DNA of 64,000 bases from Undaria pinnatifida (GCA_012845835.1 JABAKD010000024.1:4872109-4936108), one strand, 5' to 3'; shown: positions 10,101 through 19,292, counted from the stretch's first letter. Numbers and translations: made by a program. Notes: generated from the letters alone by a model not told the origin.

Positions 10101-12763
10101 AATTATGGAATAGTAGAACGGGCCCCTCACCAGTGCCTGTACGTGCCAGCCAAAAAACCCGGCGCCAACCGGAACTATTCTGCACACCGCCACTACCAGT
10201 CGGGGTCCAAATATCAGACACATTTATATTGGATTATAGTTGGGAAAAGTGTATCATATTTGGACCCAGGCTGGTTAACTACTCTGTACACCGCCACCAC
10301 CACTTGGGGCCAAAATATAATCGATGTTACATTGGATTATAGTATGTAAAAGTGGTTTATATTTGAACCCAGATTGGTTGACTGCTCTGCACACCGCCAC
10401 TACCAGTCGGGGCCCAAATGTATCCCACGTTTTATGTTGAATTATAGTTGAAGAAAAGTATACTGGCATTATAATGGGACCCAGACTGGTTTATTGCTCT
10501 GCACACAGCCACTACTACCAGTCAGGGTCCAAATATAAGCGACGTTTAGATTGGAGCGTAGTTGCGAAAAGTGGCTTATATTCGGACCCAGACTGGTTAT
10601 TCCCATTTGTGCGACGCGATTTTACCGGAACTACCGCGGCGAGAGGCACTACTGAGGGACACCCAATGTATCGCCCATTGCGTTGTCTTCAACTGCGTTG
10701 TCACCAATGGTGCTGCCGTCCAATTGTGTTGGTCGTCGAACTTGCTGTTGTCAAACCCTCAACGTTGCCATCGTCGTGGTCGTCAAAATGGTTGTTGTCA
10801 AACCGTTAGCGTTGCCATCGTCGTGGTCGTCCATGCTGTATATACTAGTTTGATTTTACCAAAGAAGGTAGATTAGGATAAACCACACCTGGGACAGGTC
10901 ACGATCTAGATCATCCACAGGGACAGGTCACGATCTAGATCATCCACAGTAGATCTCGTATCTGCGGTTATGAATTGTTGTGCAGGATCTGCACACAAGA
11001 GATTGCAGATCCAACCCTGGAGAAATTTGCCCGATCATGCATGAGATTGTACGGCTCCCACCGGGTAACACGAGCTAGATCATACAGATCTCCCCTGAAG
11101 ATCTAGATCAAGTGGGGACCGGTCATCTGTGCGAAGTGTGGACCCATTTACAGCGCAAAAAAAATTACCCTCGTAAGATAGTTACGATCAAAACCGATAC
11201 AATTTTCAAAAAGTCCATACACTGCAGCACACCCGCAGCATGATACCTCTAGGACGGCAGTGTTTATAAAATTATGCTTACAACGTCAGCTTCGAGTTCG
11301 ACGAAATTTAGGGTCGATACTCGTCTTTACAAGCTGCGTGATACACCGGCCGCTCGTTTTTAGGTGGTGAGTCGTCGTTCTTTATCGTAAAAACATATAC
11401 ACCTGTAGAAAACCTAACCAAGAGTAGTAATCACACGATGTATACATTCATTGCAGATCGATCCTCCTCCCTGTATAGACGGTTGAGAGACCGCACTCCC
11501 TGAAGGACGAGAGCGTGACAGGCGAACCTCGCCGCACAAAACAAGGCAGCCCGTTTAAAAAGTTACCGCACCGACACTGGACCAGCAGCAAGCTGCATCT
11601 CAGGCCACCAACCTCATAGCAGCGATCTTCGTCCAGATTTTTCGCGAAATTCCCCTACCAACCCTCTTCCTCCCCCCCCCCCCTCCTCCTCCTCCTCCTC
11701 ACCACCACACTAAACTGGGGCCCCGCACTCAAGGGTACCCTAAACCGGACGTACGCACTCAAGGGTACCCTAAACTGGAGTTCCGAGCCAACGTGTACCC
11801 TAAAATTGATGTCCGCACAAAAGGATGCCACACTATTAATAGCACGGGAACACGGCTGTACATCAGCAAGCCCTTGCCTCAGACGATACACCTCGTAAAA
11901 GAGGTATCCTCGTTCAGATCGTCGGCGAAAAAAAAAATCCTTGCCAATCCCGCCCCGACCCACCTACCTCCTCCTCGCCGCGCTAAACTGGGGTCCCCCA
12001 CTAAAAGGTACGACACAGACGCGTGCTACGATAGAGGTACTGTCCCCATATTTAGCGAAAACCTTTTCTGAGTGGCGGGTGGGAGGGCTCCTAAACCCGA
12101 CATCGTCGCAGCTTTATTCTGTCTTTGCAAACTTGCTTCCTTGTATCATATTCCTATACTATATAAAGTATACAGTAGGCCATGGGATTGATCATCGGGG
12201 AGAGCACCTCAATTTTTTTTTCACCAAAAATCAGTTTTCACTGATTCTACGATATAGCCCCTCCTCAAAACCAACGATGTTCTTCGCCGAACGCTTCGTG
12301 GCCGCTAGACACGAGGAAGGATGCCATCAAAAGCATACCTTCGTATAGATTCTTGTTTGCAAAGGACTATCGAACGATGACGTCAGGGTGGCAACGGGCG
12401 CCGTACTTTAGGAGACACGGCCGGGAGCTGGTTTCAAAACCGGCGATTTTCGTTAATAAAGAAACGTTTAGGGGGTGAGGTACAGAGCTCCTCAACAAAG
12501 CACCCACCCTTGGAAGGGAAACTCGTGCATCCTCCACCGTGGCGTGCTCCCAACAGCAGGAACTTTTTTTGTCCCAGGTCACACACCTCATAGAAGCCAT
12601 CCTCGTCCAGATCGTTAGCGAAGATTCCTTGCCAGACCTCTTCCTCCCCGTCCTCCTCGCGGCCTTCCGACCCGCCGCAGGCACCGCCTGCCAGCTGGAG
12701 TTCCAGCAGAGTGTGCACGGCATCTCGAAGGGTCTCCGACTCCTTTCCGGCAGAGTTTCCCAT
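980..12763 (-). CDS. HID1-family Golgi trafficking protein, 5' part (8 exons, 3' end off-window)
   Basis: Spliced model from eight exons: 12587-12763, 9929-10000, 6063-6211, 4631-4960, 4034-4133, 3104-3196, 1642-2054 and 980-1162. All introns are GT-AG and every junction keeps frame, giving 505 complete codons. The start is the ATG at 12763; MGNSAG fits N-myristoylation, which is known for HID1. Blocks match HID1 in order: a short acidic N-terminus with [49 protein letters not shown]; an acidic linker then [76 protein letters not shown]1 proteins are peripheral Golgi/TGN proteins needed for dense-core vesicle or post-Golgi traffic in animals, and are about 800 residues long, so roughly a third is missing. 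Gly- and Gln-rich inserts (exons 4 and 7) are lineage-specific. The family call rests on remembered motifs; Dymeclin, also myristoylated, fits less well. Confidence 0.72.
1642..2054 (-). CDS. HID1-like exon 7 with Ser/Gln-rich insert
   Basis: The exon is 413 bp, acceptor TGCTTTTAACAG; the donor I prefer is CTGAG|GTGGTT, which gives the right phase for exon 8. A second donor about 60 bp further on (CAGAG|GTGGGG) keeps the same phase, so the 3' end is uncertain. It encodes a Ser/Pro/Gln-rich insert ([16 protein letters not shown]), then [18 protein letters not shown], which resembles the HID1 LF.SLLN.. helix, then a Gly-rich tail. Confidence 0.55.
2060..3010. repeat. CAAG/CAAC-rich low-complexity intron 6
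   Basis: About 0.9 kb of degenerate AAGCAAGC and AACCAACC tetranucleotide units on the plus strand fills most of intron 6. Both strands give long spurious open frames here (W/L/V/G-rich on the minus strand). Confidence 0.85.
3104..3196 (-). CDS. HID1-like exon 6
   Basis: Thirty-one codons with a strong acceptor (TGCTGTTCTCCAG) and donor (TCT|GTAAGA), phase 0 on both sides. It encodes [20 protein letters not shown] then [11 protein letters not shown], matching the NR.E.L.LLL.. block that directly follows IW..GV in HID1. Confidence 0.7.
3590..3850. repeat. Degenerate GGTAAC hexamer repeat, intron 5
   Basis: About 260 bp of imperfect GGTAACGGTAAC / GGCAACGGTAAC units. The same type of repeat (GCTAAC/GCTACC) reappears at 62230-62800 in an intron of the rhomboid gene. 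Confidence 0.7.
3896..3976 (+). repeat. Short dispersed repeat related to R320
   Basis: About 80 bp with GGTGCTCCGTCTCGAAAG and ending GGCAAGCAACGAATGAGTAC. Related copies lie at 36086-36200 (inverted) and 50010-50078. The layout (GTGCTCCGTC...GAGTAC) resembles one end of the 320 bp family at 5703. Confidence 0.6.
4034..4133 (-). CDS. HID1-like exon 5
   Basis: The exon is 100 bp, acceptor CATACCAG and donor ATGAGG|GTGAGG. Its first base completes the Trp codon split at the end of exon 4. It encodes [18 protein letters not shown] then [15 protein letters not shown]. The IW..GV motif is the HID1 landmark just before the NR(M/V)E.L.LLL block, which follows in exon 6. Confidence 0.68.
4631..4960 (-). 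CDS. HID1-like exon 4 with Gly/Asp-rich insert
   Basis: The exon is 330 bp, acceptor CCTTTTCTCAG and donor GATTG|GTGAGA, joining exon 3 in phase 2. It encodes [23 protein letters not shown], a Gly/Arg-rich low-complexity stretch, an acidic patch ([12 protein letters not shown]) and then [19 protein letters not shown], which matches the PL..SLL.AI.DLLF block of HID1. Repeat-length change within the Gly stretch is likely between strains. Confidence 0.65.
5075..5290 (+). repeat. Dispersed repeat with CGAAGGCATTCGTTCG motif
   Basis: This stretch shares ACTTCGAAGGCATTCGTTCG, GCCGGTAGTTCCTC, GGAGCTCAA and CCCTACCGT..GGGATGAC with 24009-24520, in the same order. The copy here lacks the 92 bp TTAA-type insertion found in the 24 kb copy, so it serves as an empty site. 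Confidence 0.7.
5703..6021 (+). repeat. R320 dispersed repeat, copy 1 (HID1-like intron 3)
   Basis: A repeat of about 320 bp from GCACCCACGAGGCAGTTA to CACAAACTGAGTAC. Other copies: 26108-26424 and 45725-46046 (same orientation), 28568-28900 and 28994-29275 (inverted), and a partial inverted copy at 61716-61820. There is no coding potential; the open frames across it are shared only because the repeat is shared. Confidence 0.85.
6063..6211 (-). CDS. HID1-like exon 3
   Basis: The exon is 149 bp, with acceptor TTCGTGGCAG and donor GGAG|GTGATA, phase 0 to 2. It encodes [13 protein letters not shown] then [23 protein letters not shown], the helical LLTR-type block with the aromatic W/F motif typical of HID1 proteins. 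It sits directly beside the long GGGTT array of intron 2 (downstream on the plus strand). Confidence 0.68.
6299..6898 (+). repeat. GGGTT pentamer array, HID1-like intron 2
   Basis: It begins with GGTTT-type units (6303-6370), then GGGTC units (6374-6405), then an almost pure GGGTT array of about 480 bp with scattered variants (GGATT, GGGTG, GGGTC). Open in all frames, it yields spurious WVGLG and PTQPN proteins. The pre-mRNA strand is C-rich, (AACCC)n. Confidence 0.97.
7142..7225 (+). repeat. R90 dispersed repeat copy
   Basis: Diverged copy of a family whose core reads GTCGAAACTCATCTTTGCAAGCTGTGTG broken by substitutions. Other copies: 44380-44470, 57850-57945 and 58195-58290 (plus), 13795-13890 and 59995-60075 (minus). 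Confidence 0.65.
7226..9928. other. Rest of HID1-like intron 2
   Basis: It holds a GGAA microsatellite (7642-7707). The bases next to exon 2 are locally duplicated: the donor-proximal sequence GGGAGGTGAGC and the following TTTTCGATTTTCGGTTTTCCC-like stretch occur at 9900-9935 and again at 9825-9855. I see no further exon; short open frames near 8000-9000 have no recognisable motif. Confidence 0.5.
9929..10000 (-). CDS. HID1-like exon 2
   Basis: Twenty-four codons between acceptor CCTTTTGAGCAG and donor GGGAG|GTGAGC, phase 0 at both ends. It encodes the [18 protein letters not shown] block, which matches the HID1 N-terminal pattern of an (A/S)xD(I/M)R..R segment followed by NL.LL. It is too short to be seen as an isolated open frame; I found it by family pattern and splice phase. 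Confidence 0.62.
10180..10605. repeat. Four-unit hairpin minisatellite, HID1-like intron 1
   Basis: Four units of about 100-115 bp. Each has CACACCGCCACTACCAGTC, then GGGGTCCAAATAT, and after about 45 bp TATATTTGGACCCAGACTGG. The two halves are inverted repeats, so each unit can fold into a hairpin. The units differ by many substitutions. Confidence 0.8.
10888..10949. repeat. Tandem duplication of about 30 bp
   Basis: GGGACAGGTCACGATCTAG and the following ATCATCCACA occur twice in tandem in HID1-like intron 1. GATCTAGATC palindromes recur down to about 11110. Confidence 0.8.
11600..11950 (-). pseudogene. Two degenerate copies of HID1-like exon 1 end, with 30 bp minisatellite
   Basis: On the minus strand, 11888-11945 and 11609-11655 each repeat the last 50-60 bp of exon 1, including the GAC/GAG-rich GATCTGGACGAGGAT-like core and a TATGAG|GT or TACGAG|GT junction. 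Both are frame-broken. Between them (11706-11820) lies a 30 bp unit, TAAACTGGAGTTCC...GGTACCC, repeated about four times. Confidence 0.6.
12241..12480 (+). mobile_element. MITE family B (TIR CTACGATAGCCCC), degenerate copy
   Basis: It starts GATTCTACGATATAGCCCC and contains the family landmarks CACGAGGAAGGATG, ACTATCGAACGATGACGTC and CACGGCCGGGAGCTGG. The 3' terminal repeat is decayed. It lies 100 bp from exon 1 in intron 1. Confidence 0.7.
12587..12763 (-). CDS. HID1-like exon 1 (start codon)
   Basis: Fifty-nine codons from ATG to the donor GAG|GTGTGT. It encodes a Gly-2 N-terminus (MGNSAG), a helical segment ([13 protein letters not shown]), a Gly/Glu-rich linker and an EEEVWQGIF block close to the donor. 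It ends in phase 0. Degenerate copies of its last 60 or so bases lie in the next intron. Confidence 0.68.
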
Positions 12764-14245
12764 TGCCCTTGCCTTGGTCGGGAGAATCAGAGATTAGGCC
12801 GGCAGCCCCCCTCCGACAAAAAACGCCTCCGTATGACGCTGCTGCACAATAGTGGTTGTAAAAATCGGCGTTGCAAAGGTAACATCGGTTAGAAAGGGGA
12901 CGGCGTGTACTTTAGAACTTGTCGGGAACTGCTTGTAGACACAAGCCTGCGGAAATATAAGTCGGGTCAACCCTTTTGAGGTCCGTTTATACCGACCGAA
13001 AAACAAGAGATATTCGATGTTATCAACTGTCCGTGTAAAGCCTGCAGCAACACTACGAGTGGTGAGTACATCATGTCGTGTAGCTCCTTTCATGGTGCTT
13101 TGAACACACTACCTACTCCAGCGAATACACGCCCAGCCCGGCAGAAAGGGCTGCTTCGTGGGATCGATTCTGGTATCTGCAACGCATTTCGTCGATTTTT
13201 CGATCTCAAGTCCCAAAAGGGGTTAAGAGAGCATGTTTCCCCTCGGGCAGATTTTTTTTTAACGTCCCATTCTACGAGTATTGGCTACGTATCACAACCA
13301 GCTGATCGTAACACAGCAGCAATCAATGGAGTACAAAGGAAAGACCCCCCCGCCTCCCTCCCCCCCCCGCCCCCCCTCCCAATCTCTCCAACCCTCCGCC
13401 CCCACCCTCCAACCCCCCCAACCCCCTCCACCTCCCCACAACCCCCCCCTCCCAACTCCCCCTCCCCCCCCCCCCTCTTTCCTTCCTACCATGGCACGAT
13501 TTATGCAAAGTGCTTGTTTTCGGTCCCATCGCGAAGGAAATAATCCATTAACCCCCTTGCGGCTTGAGAGGGGGGGTATGATATCACTACAGCATCGGCC
13601 TCACCAAGTAGCTTGGGCGGCCGGGGTTGGAGGGGGTGTATCCTAAACGCAACGGGATTTACAGTTTCCGTGATTAGAGTGATCAAACCATGAAAGCCTG
13701 AACGTACTCGTGTCACCCTGTTGACCCTGGCGCCGGCTAGCACTAAGGGGAGTCGCTGACCTATACCCTTCATGTGGACATGCACACCCAGTACCACGCG
13801 CGATCGGAGTATCGCACACAGCTTGCAAAGATTACTTTCTTCCACGAAATCTTCGATCTCACAGCTGTAGTATGTTTTCAATTATTTGTTAAAAAACAAA
13901 ATAAGCAGGTGTACGGCACACGTGGCAGCACGGTGATGCTTGTACTTCTGCACAGCTCTTCCATCGTAAAAGGGGTTTTGCCCCGAAGAGGCGCGCTTCT
14001 TTTTCGTTACGGTTCGCGAAAAAATCGATGTAATTGTTGTGGTGGGTTCAGCTTTTTTTCGTTACGGTTCGCAAAAAAATCGCTGTAATTGTTGTGGCGG
14101 TTTCAGCACTATTTAATAGACGATGTTTTGAACCAATAACTCGTCGATTTTTTGGTCGCTATGTGCACAGGTTCCAAAAGGGTTAAACCATGAATTTACT
14201 GCACTACAAGGTACTCTATACATGGGTACGTATGTACAGAATATA
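12764..14245. other. Upstream region of the HID1-like gene
   Basis: No gene seen. It contains a C-rich stretch (13340-13480), a minus-strand copy of the extended R90 repeat (about 13640-13890), and a tandem pair of about 60 bp units with TTTTTTCGTTACGGTTCGC (13985-14105). The promoter of the HID1-like gene should lie in the first few hundred bases, but I see no convincing TATA box. Confidence 0.5.
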
Positions 14246-14409
14246 CAGTAGGGGTCCCCCAATAAGGCGGTCTGAGTAAGGCGGTATCCCGATACAAGGC
14301 CGTCAAAATCGCTCGCCGCGACTCGAACTGCACTCAGAACCTGGAACAAATAAGGCGGCTTCCCTCGATAAGGCGGTGGCACTACCACCGACTTACCGGG
14401 GCACTCCTG
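14246..14409. mobile_element. Tigger/pogo-like MITE flanked by TA
   Basis: The left end is CAGTAGGGGTCCCCCAATAA followed by GGCGG. The right end, read inward on the minus strand, is CAGGAGTGCCCCGGTAAGTC followed by GG. Flanking TA on both sides (14244-14245, 14410-14411) fits the TA duplication of the Tc1/mariner-pogo group. The interior repeats the motif ATAAGGCGG; no transposase. Confidence 0.7.
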
Positions 14410-17334
14410 TAGTGCTGTAGAACCATTTCTGTTTTCGCGATTAGTACTGCACAGCAAATAGTACGGGAAATCCTGTTGATCCATCGATATGATTGCAGCA
14501 GTCAGTAGTAAAAAAACGAGCACTAACGATCGTGCTGAGATTCGCCGCAAAAGAAGAATTTTATCTTCAACACACGAAACGCCTTGTTCATTTGCTCGTG
14601 CAACATCACAAGGCCTGATCGGCTTGCCTTGCCGCCGCCCAGGCTTATAGCGCCTCCAAAGCAGGCTGCAGTGTCGCCCGGCCACCCCCGCTGACCTCAA
14701 GCCCCCAAGGGGTTGGGGCTAGGGTTAGGGTTATCTCTGGGATCGCGCTAGTTTACGCCGACGTGCAAGCATAAAATTGGTAGGCAACCTGCAGGAAGCT
14801 TTCTGCAGGGCTGACCTGCATTTAGGGGGAGCCTTGTTTATAGCGGTGTATATTGTGCTTTAAGGTGTGGCCGCTTCGTGGAAGCCTTCGGTTTTGGGGG
14901 AAGCGCTAAGTGCACACCGGCTGGGAAAACAAAATGTGCATACCGTACACCCTCTAGCCTAGTAGTAGCCAGTATATATAGCTAGTTTATGTTAGTTTTA
15001 GTGTATGTTGCCTTTCGGTGTGGCCATTTGGTGGACAACCCCTTAAATTTGGTCGGATCAGGTGAGGGGCCTTCACCAAACTTGGCACATGAAATGTGCA
15101 GGTAGTACCAAATAAAATACCATTTTTTTTAATGATTTTATAAAAATGATTTCATGTTTTTCGTGATTAGATTTTTTCTTCTTCACTCATCACGAGAGGG
15201 CGCCGACCCAACCCAACTCTAACCCTAACCCTACCCCTAACCCGCCTTTACAACTGGAAACCCGTTTTTGGGGACAAAATTACTTGGATTTAGCATAGGG
15301 AGGGGTTTTGGGGCTCTAAAGGGGTAAAAACTCGGACAAAAATACTTGGATTTCGTATGGGGAGGGGTTTTGGAGCTCTAAAGGGGCAAACCCTAATCCA
15401 GGCTAAACCTCGACCCGAACGCGGCTTCGCCTAGGCCGCGCTTTTTCGATTATCTGAAAAAAAATGTTCGGACCACGGCAAGAAATCGTTACAAGTTTTG
15501 GTACTTTACCTCGTATCTGGAACGTTTTTTTTCGTGCGTCAAGCGCACGGCAGAGGCTACTGGATCATCATGTCGGCGGGGGATGATAAATCACGACGTC
15601 AAATCCCCCCGCTGAAGCTCTCACAGCCCTCAAAGACCAGCACCTTGCCCTACCCTTTTAACCCTATACCCCTCACCCCTACCCGAAACGCAACGCCTGA
15701 AACCCGGTGACGGAAACTAAATGTCCCCGCATTCGTGATTTAAGCCTCGCTTACGCGGTCGCGATCCAGGTCGGCGATGCCTGGTGCTTGGTGGACACCG
15801 CCGGAAGCGAATTATATACTTGACGGGGGTAAGTTTGGAGGGCTCGCGCCGGGAGGAATGAGGTCGGGGTGGGATCGAGGTGCAAAAGGGGAGCAGGGTG
15901 GAGGTGCGCGCACAGCTTTGCTTGCGTGCCCGTGATGAGCTTGCTGTAGGTGCCGTCGTCTGGTCGTCGAACATACCGCATGCCATTGCCGACTCGTACT
16001 ATTAAAAGTACGCCTTGTCGGAGTGTTTCCTTTCGTTACCGTGGTTGTTTTTTTTCTTCGTGTTTTGCCTACGAATCACATCAATTAATACTTGCTTTCC
16101 AGTTGTTTTCCATTTTCTGTACGTTTAGACTAGTCTAGTACCAGGTATCCGTCCTCCGATCGTCGAACATGCCGCATGATATTGTCGACCCGTACTAATA
16201 ATATTAATAGTACGCCTTGTCGGAGTGTTTCCTTTCGTTGCTGGTTGTTTTTTTTCTTCGTGTTGTTCCTTTTGTACAAATCACATCAATTAATACTTGC
16301 TTTCCAGTTGTTTTCCATTTTCTGTAGACTTTAGTACCACGTATATACCAGGTCTCAACAATTTGGCCTTGTTCTGTTCTTCTTGCGAACGAATGCATGA
16401 CGTGCGTGCGCCAAAAGTACCCCAGAGTAGATGAGAGAGGAGATCGAATCGTTGTGTCTGTATCATACCTGCATGGCCTGGTGATATCATACATATCTAC
16501 TGCTGACCAGCAGTCTGTACTACCTGATGATAAATAGTTCGGCTCGGCCGCAAGCGAAGAAAAGCCAACAGTCTACGTACGAACCTCTACTTCTGAAGAT
16601 GTACCAGTACCAACACTCTGCGGCCCGTCGGGCCGGTGCTCTCCGGGGCGATCCCAGAGCGCTCGGGGGGGCTGGTGCCCGTCCTTTGAGTGACGCCGAG
16701 CGGAGCTGGCTTATAGCAAGCAAGGTATACAACGCCTAGTTCCACTGCTACTGCTGCGGCTGATGTATTGCAGTCGATTCATACTACAATCAGGAGTCTC
16801 ATCGTTCAGTAGTAGCGAGCAGTATCATAAGAGGCATCCGTATGATGTTACACACGGCGAAGCAGCAGTGCAACAAGAAGGTGGAAGCGGCACACGATCC
16901 CCCTGCGCCGAACTACTCCATAAGGGAAACGCCTGCACCCCCCTCCGACTCCACACCTCTCACCTATCTGTGCTTCGCCACAGTCAGAAGCCCTAGCGTG
17001 CGCCTCTCTCTGCGTCTGTGTCCCTTGGAAGCCGTGACCAGCAGCAGCACAGCAGCAGTGTCGACTCTAAATCCCAAGCTCGCGGAGAAGTGGGGAAAAA
17101 AATGCGAGCATACAGTAGTTTTTACTTGATTTTAGTATAAGAAGAAATACGGAAGGTTTCGACTTTTCTAAAAAGCGTTTCTAATCGGTGGGCCGCAACC
17201 AAGAAAGCCCTACAATTTGGCCAATCACAGCCCGCGTCGTCACGGGACTGTCAGTATTCCTCGTAATGTCGAAAATGCAAACATTTTGTAGCTCTTTGGC
17301 AGCCGTTCGGGAAAGGGTAATTATTAAGCCAACG
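14410..17334. other. Gene-free stretch with short telomere-type motifs and a local duplication
   Basis: TTAGGG units occur at 14719-14732 and CCCTAA units at 15218-15240. Positions 15950-16141 and 16142-16340 are a diverged tandem duplication (CGCCTTGTCGGAGTGTTTCC...CAATTAATACTTGC). I see no gene; open frames around 16500-17100 have no recognisable domain. Confidence 0.45.
15238..15387 (-). mobile_element. TTAA-type MITE, degenerate copy
   Basis: Inverse copy of the roughly 90 bp family: CGCCTTTACAACTGGAAACCC at one end and GAGCTCTAAAGGGG at the other. The inner ACAAAATTACTTGGATT part is duplicated, and one TTAA end has decayed to CTAA. Confidence 0.65.
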
Positions 17335-17741
17335 TGAGCGTCGGGGCGGTCAGTCTCGTCTACTGCCCCGCACGCGAGAGAGAGGAAGCCCACGCGAACG
17401 CTAGAGTTGACAGAAGAGAGCGAGCCAGGAGCTGGCTTCCGGGAGTTACTTCAGGGTTTGCTGGCGGAGGATATTTGATACAACAGCAGCAGTCCAGCGG
17501 TACTGCTACAGCAGTAACTGCTTCCTGTAGTTCGTGACTTCACGTCCACTGTCGTAGTACTCGATTGACTTTCTTGGCGTGGGTTCAACAGACGTGGACA
17601 ACGTCGAACCCAGGGGGGGCAACCCAGGAAGCGAAGCTGCCTCCCCGGGCGACCCCTCCTCGGTCCCCGGTGCCTCAGCCGGTCCCGGGCCGGTACACCC
17701 TCCCCCGGACCCAGTGGTCGCAGCTGAGCCCGTGGAGGGCC
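17335..17741 (+). mobile_element. Gag-like retroelement fragment, left part (interrupted copy)
   Basis: The stretch GAGAGAG...GCTGGCTT...CAGGGTTTGCTGGCGG...TTCGTGACTTCACGTC...GGTTCAACAGAC, then a Pro/Gly/Ala-rich coding-like part, matches the reverse complement of 22900-23340. The element resumes at 22577 after two nested insertions. The layout suggests a 5' leader followed by the start of a gag-like protein, but no diagnostic domain is visible. Confidence 0.55.
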
Positions 17742-17748
17742 ATGCAGG

Positions 17749-17901
17749 TCGCCCCAGTGGCGTATCAGGTTATCTTCGAGCCTGGTATAGGTCAGTTTCG
17801 TGAGTTCGAGCCCCGCCGAGTGCATACGCGTATAAATTCGTTGGGGCTTTTTCTTGTGCACAAATTGACTTGCGGAAAGCGCGAGAGCGTAAGTTAGCAA
17901 C
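17749..17901 (+). mobile_element. tRNA-derived SINE, 5' half (split by LTR element)
   Basis: Pol III box A-like TGGCGTATCAGG and box B-like GAGTTCGAGCCCC lie about 55 bp apart. The sequence continues to GTAAGTTAGCAAC, where the LTR element begins. The 3' half is 22410-22570. An unbroken copy lies at 38933-39249 on the minus strand. The SINE is bounded by ATGCAGG at 17742-17748 and 22571-22577. Confidence 0.75.
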
Positions 17902-18175
17902 TGTTGATTGTCCTCATGAACATGACGGTTATGATCCATCTTATATCATGGAGTTCCGTATGTTGGTAAGGGATTCATGTATAAGGTGTAAGGGGATTGT
18001 TTGGCCGGATGTTTCCCGGCATGATTTGCCATGAGCTGTCACTCGTAGTTTTGCTCCATATGAGACCGAGTCAGGCTCGACGGCTGGATAATATAAGAGT
18101 TCTGTGTCACCGTCTGGAGTCATCATCACGCCTTCCCGCGCCAGCTACGCGTACACCTTTAGAGATCTATCAACA
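17902..18175 (+). mobile_element. 5' LTR of non-autonomous LTR element
   Basis: 274 bp, starting TGTTGAT and ending ATCAACA (perfect 7 bp inverted ends, TG...CA). By eye it is identical over its full length to 22131-22404. A TATA-like ATATAAGAG lies at about 18090. The 5 bp target GCAAC lies just outside (17897-17901) and is repeated after the 3' LTR (22405-22409). Confidence 0.92.
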
Positions 18176-18248
18176 CACTAGTGAGTTAGCCGGTTGATTT
18201 CTATTGGTAAGCGAAGCCAAGGCCAGCCTACAGAGGTGGGGAAGAGCC

Positions 18249-19292
18249 ATGTCAGGTCCGGGGGATTCTGGCATTAGTGTGGAGTATATAAAAGAGGAAA
18301 TAAAACTACTCAAGATCCAGATAGCGTTGCAGAATCGGGAGAGAGAGGTCGGACTCGCTGAGGCAGCCCTGCGGGCGTCGTATGCTGAAGAGGTGTACGG
18401 CCTGACTTCGTTTTGGTCCTGGCGGGTGTCGATAATGCATGACGCATTACGACTTCTCCGCGAGGAGCACGAGCATCACGCAAATGTAGTGCGGAAAATG
18501 GACGAAAGAGTATTTTATTCGAGGATGAGAGAGAAGAGAGAGAGCGAGAGAGAGAGCGAGAGAGAAGAGAGAGAGAGAGAAGAGAGAGAGAAGGAGAGTA
18601 AGAATATTTCGCCCCAGCAGCAACTGCGCGGTCCCAGCAAAGCCAAACATGAGCCGAAGCTGGTAGATCTGCATGGCGCTGGTGGCGACGGCGCTGGAGA
18701 GAAGCAGTTGTTGCAGAGGCAGCAGCTGCCCCATACGCCCCATCTGCAGGAAAGGCAGTCGTCAGAGGATTGCTACGCATACAAAGAAGAATTGCCGCCG
18801 CAACCGCCGTCAACACCGCCGCTGCCGCCGCCGCCACCGCCGCCGCCGTCACCGTCGCCGTCACAGCCGCCGTTATCGTCACCGCCGCTGCCACCGCCAC
18901 CGTCATCGCTGCCGCCGTCACCGCTGCCGCCGCTGCTGCCGTCGTCACCGCCGTTACCGCCGCAACAGCCACTGTGTCTGCAAGCCCGCAGTACAGCCAG
19001 GCCTGTGCCTGAATCTGTGGCTACTTTATTTTGTACAAGAGAAGAGAAAAGGAGAGATGGGATTACTTGGCCGGCTGGTGCCGGGAGAGAGGTTGAGGAG
19101 ATTTTGAGCGCGATGGAACACGCGTTTGAATTCTGGAACAACGTGGAGAGAGCGGTGGTGGGCACTGGTGGAAGGGTCTGCACCATCGGTTGGGGGTCGG
19201 AGCATGGACGCGAAAGGAGAAGAAGCCCAAAACGAGCGCGAGTGAAGGAGAAAGGAACAACGGGCCACCAGCGAGGGCTTAGGAGGGCTTAG
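18249..19292 (+). CDS. Unknown coiled-coil protein of the LTR element (gag-like?)
   Basis: 347 codons from ATG at 18249; the frame is open back to 18204 but without an ATG. I do not recognise the family. The N-terminal 110 residues are helical and charged (IKEEIKLLKIQIALQNRERE, then HDALRLLREEHEHH). An Arg/Glu/Ser repeat follows, then a Gln/His-rich part, a long Pro-rich stretch encoded by CCG-type repeats (about 18790-18965), and a C-terminal part with EVEEILSAMEHAFEFWNNVE and a basic end (RERRRSPKRARVKEK). Position just inside the 5' LTR and coiled-coil plus basic tail suit a gag-type structural protein, but this is inference; no zinc knuckle is present. Confidence 0.5.
   Translation: MSGPGDSGISVEYIKEEIKLLKIQIALQNREREVGLAEAALRASYAEEVYGLTSFWSWRVSIMHDALRLLREEHEHHANVVRKMDERVFYSRMREKRESERESEREEREREEREKESKNISPQQQLRGPSKAKHEPKLVDLHGAGGDGAGEKQLLQRQQLPHTPHLQERQSSEDCYAYKEELPPQPPSTPPLPPPPPPPPSPSPSQPPLSSPPLPPPPSSLPPSPLPPLLPSSPPLPPQQPLCLQARSTARPVPESVATLFCTREEKRRDGITWPAGAGREVEEILSAMEHAFEFWNNVERAVVGTGGRVCTIGWGSEHGRERRRSPKRARVKEKGTTGHQRGLRRA

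Noticed and set aside
14113-14700. 195-codon minus-strand open frame
   Set aside because: It runs through the Tigger-like MITE and unrelated flanks, with no transposase motif.
17941-18129. Identical 62-codon minus frames at 17941-18129 and 22170-22358
   Set aside because: They lie within the two LTRs and are identical only because the LTRs are.
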